NCBI RefSeq assembly: GCF_029868855.1
Contig: NZ_JARWOV010000111.1
Coordinates: 51,167 to 115,166 of the forward strand
Origin: Nocardia carnea
Lineage (GTDB): Bacteria > Actinomycetota > Actinomycetes > Mycobacteriales > Mycobacteriaceae
Direction of reading: 5' to 3'
DNA length: 64,000 nucleotides
Shown: positions 62,316 to 64,000 of the stretch, piece by piece
Position numbering within the stretch: the stretch's first letter is position 1
Layout of the letters: each line of letters opens with the position of its first letter
Notes under the pieces: generated by a model
What the model was told of the DNA's origin: nothing
The model's database searches: none
What the model saw: only the letters and a program-made list of their open reading frames with translations
Made by a program: the position numbers and the translations under genes

Positions 62316-63134
62316 TTGAGCGATTACACCCAGACTGCGCCCGCAGCGGGAGCGGTTCACCGCGACCAGGACGGTTCGGTACTACGGCTGACCATCGACC
62401 GGCCGGACCGGCGTAACTCGCTGACCCCGGCGATGATCACGGAGCTCATCGATGCGCTCACCCGGGCGGCGACCGACGAAACCCTGCGGGTAGTGCATAT
62501 CGCGGGTGCCGGCACCGATTTCTGCTCCGGCGTGGACTGGGTGGCCACCAACAGCGACGGTCGCCGTCCCCGCACCGGCGACCTGGTCCGCCGTATCCCG
62601 CATACCGCCAACCGGCTGATCGAGCTCGTGCACACCATCCATCTCCCGGTGGTGTGCACAGTGCGCGGGTGGGCCGCCGGCCTGGGCGCCAACTTGGCCC
62701 TGGCCGCCGATTTCACCGTCGCCGCCACCGACGCCGTGTTCTGGGAACCATTCCTGAGCCGCGGCTTCAGTCCCGATACCGGCTCCACCTGGCTACTCCC
62801 CCGGCTCGTGGGGATGGCCCGCGCAAAACGGATGCTGCTGCTCGGCGAGAAGGTCGGCGGCAGCACAGCGGCGGAGTGGGGGCTGATCCACGAGGCCGTC
62901 GCACCGGGCGAGCTCGAGCAGCACAGCGCCGCGCTGGTGAGCCGGCTCGCTGCGGCGCCGACCGTCGCATTGGGACTGAGCAAACAGACCATCCACGACA
63001 ACCAGGCCGCGAGCCTGCCCCAGGCGTTGACACACGAACTGCTGACCCTCGAACTCGCCTGCCGCACCGCGGACTTCAAAGAGGGTCTGGCCGCCTTCCG
63101 GGAGCGCAGGACGCCCGAATTCCGGGGGCGCTGA
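62316..63134 (+). CDS. Enoyl-CoA hydratase (crotonase family)
   Basis: A 272-residue crotonase with first oxyanion strand GTDFCSGVDWVA and second AAGLGANLALAADFTVA. The catalytic-region GFSPDTGSTWLLPRLVG has Asp at the first acidic position and a polar residue at the second, as in some isomerases. I chose the TTG at 62316 because GGGGAGA precedes it; an ATG 57 bases upstream (MLNGTTIS) is the alternative. Divergent from the ligase operon, with motif sites between them. Substrate unknown. Confidence 0.82.
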   Translation: MSDYTQTAPAAGAVHRDQDGSVLRLTIDRPDRRNSLTPAMITELIDALTRAATDETLRVVHIAGAGTDFCSGVDWVATNSDGRRPRTGDLVRRIPHTANRLIELVHTIHLPVVCTVRGWAAGLGANLALAADFTVAATDAVFWEPFLSRGFSPDTGSTWLLPRLVGMARAKRMLLLGEKVGGSTAAEWGLIHEAVAPGELEQHSAALVSRLAAAPTVALGLSKQTIHDNQAASLPQALTHELLTLELACRTADFKEGLAAFRERRTPEFRGR

Positions 63135-63168
63135 CCGTCCGGCGGCGCACGCCGACCCCATCCAGAAA

Positions 63169-63771
63169 GTGGAGAGTGCAGATGAGAACCGAGGCGCACT
63201 GCTGTGGGGAACCGATCAGCCCTCAGGGGCGGTGCTGTCGGGTGCGGGCCGGATATTCGTTGTCGAACCGGTCGAGTGGAAGCGCGAACAGGCCGAGAAA
63301 CTCGGCGCCTCGGACGTCTTCGCCGATATCGGCGACGCCGCCGGCCGGATAGCGGAGGCCACCGACGGCCGGATGTGCCACAAGGCCATCGTCGCGCTCG
63401 GACGCTCCGCGGAGCACGATCTGGGCGCCTGGCTCCGGTTGACCGCCAAGGGCGGCACCTGCGTGCTGACCGCCGTGGGCGGTGTCGTGAACACCGATAT
63501 CGCGCCTGACCTCTCGCTGTCCGAACTGCTGCAGAAGAATGTGCAGGGCAGCCTTTTCGGTGGCGGCAACCCGCATCAGGACATCGCGAAGTGCTCCGCG
63601 TCGCAGTTGGCCGCGCAGGTCGCGCGGGCCCTGTACAAGGTCGGCGATCTCGATCTCGACGATGTGGTCACCGGAACCTACCGCCTCGAGCAGATCAACG
63701 AAGGCCTCCGCGAGGTACGGGAGCACCCCGATATGCGCGGCATCATCCGCTTCACCGGCGCCGACCACTGA
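63169..63771 (+). pseudogene. Zinc alcohol dehydrogenase with deleted catalytic domain
   Basis: The frame begins NRGALLWGTDQP, the conserved start of mycothiol-era zinc alcohol dehydrogenases (MKTKGALLWGTNQPW). It then jumps directly to GAGRIFVVEPVEWKREQAEKLGAS of the NAD domain and continues normally to GIIRFTGADH. The zinc-binding catalytic part (about 160 residues) is missing. The likely native ATG at 63182 is in another frame (MRTEAHCC), implying a base lost near the start. Either a true remnant or a sequencing/assembly collapse near the contig edge. As given it cannot be active. Confidence 0.8.
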
Positions 63772-63860
63772 CGACTACACGTTGCGGCCCCCGTATCGCA
63801 GCCCGGACGAGTCACCGGGTAGCGGCCACACAGCGGGCAGCCGGTACCGAAGCGGTTGCG

Positions 63861-64000
63861 CCCGGGGGGGGGGGGGGGGGGGGGGGCCCCCCCCCCCCCC
63901 CGGGGCCGGGCGCAACGCCACGGGGGGGGGGGGGGGGCGGGGGGTTGGCCCCCCCCCCCGCAGGTTTTGGTGAAAAACCCCGCCCCCCCCCCCAGGGGCG
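63861..64000. other. Artefactual poly-G/poly-C contig end
   Basis: Runs of more than 20 G followed by runs of C, repeated with small interruptions. TTGCGCCCGG (63856-63865) is mirrored by CCGGGCGCAA (63906-63915), a foldback pattern. No natural genome sequence of this kind is expected. It indicates low-quality or chimeric reads at a contig end. Confidence 0.9.

Noticed and set aside
1..64000. CRISPR arrays, rRNA or tRNA genes
   Set aside because: No regularly spaced repeats and no recognisable cloverleaf or rRNA core sequences were noticed on reading; a tRNAscan/Infernal run would be decisive.

Overview
This window is high-GC actinobacterial DNA, most likely from a Nocardia-type mycolic-acid actinomycete. 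The evidence is pervasive G/C third positions, GTGA and ATGA start/stop overlaps, MbtI- and IrtAB-like siderophore genes, and a large mycobacterium-like acyl-CoA catabolic cluster. The genus is inferred.

Region 1 (1-32.6 kb) is a metallophore gene cluster. A translationally coupled minus-strand operon starts at 17.83 kb. It encodes a 3299-residue NRPS (ArCP, Cy-A-PCP three times), a second 1834-residue NRPS (docking, Cy-A with embedded methyltransferase, PCP, thioesterase), a saccharopine-dehydrogenase-like oxidoreductase, a thiazolinyl imine reductase and the start of a cytochrome P450 cut by the window edge. Divergent from it run an O-methyltransferase, a complete P450, a flavin-dependent halogenase-like enzyme and a salicylate synthase. 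Next come an IrtAB/YbtPQ-like ABC pair, a Zur-like Fur-family regulator, and a FecCD/FecE/FecB-type uptake operon ending in a frameshifted MFS gene. I infer salicylate loaded on the ArCP, followed by four heterocyclisations and then N-methylation, ring reduction and other tailoring. No salicyl-AMP ligase is in the window. Palindromic 15-bp sites resembling Zur boxes lie at all four cluster promoters, and I saw no IdeR-type iron box. This suggests a zinc-responsive metallophore like coelibactin rather than a mycobactin/nocobactin-type iron siderophore.

Region 2 (32.6-45 kb) is a patchwork. It holds small hypothetical and SMI1/KNR4-like genes, an APH-family kinase, a CPBP membrane protease convergent with cspA, a GNAT acetyltransferase and a lipoprotein/membrane pair. 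It is also a graveyard of fragments: an sdaA piece fused to a TetR C-terminus, a decayed DDE transposase with remnant ends, an intact IS630-family element with perfect 27-bp ends, an IS5-type transposase tail, and apparent Tn3-transposase and XRE/MmyB C-terminal fragments. A 28-bp perfect palindrome sits before a gene start that no longer has a gene.

Region 3 (45-63.8 kb) is a catabolic cluster for a CoA-activated substrate, possibly steroid-, terpenoid- or lipid-derived. It encodes two acyl-CoA ligases, a CaiB/BaiF CoA-transferase, paired acyl-CoA dehydrogenases, two enoyl-CoA hydratases, an SDR, a thiolase, a fused DUF35-thiolase, an amidohydrolase, a Rieske oxygenase, an LLM flavin enzyme, an alpha/beta hydrolase and an isochorismatase-fold protein lacking its cysteine. 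Three intergenic regions share a 17-bp repeat motif that may be an operator. The region ends in a gutted zinc alcohol dehydrogenase and about 140 bases of artefactual poly-G/poly-C, so the window ends at a poor-quality contig edge.
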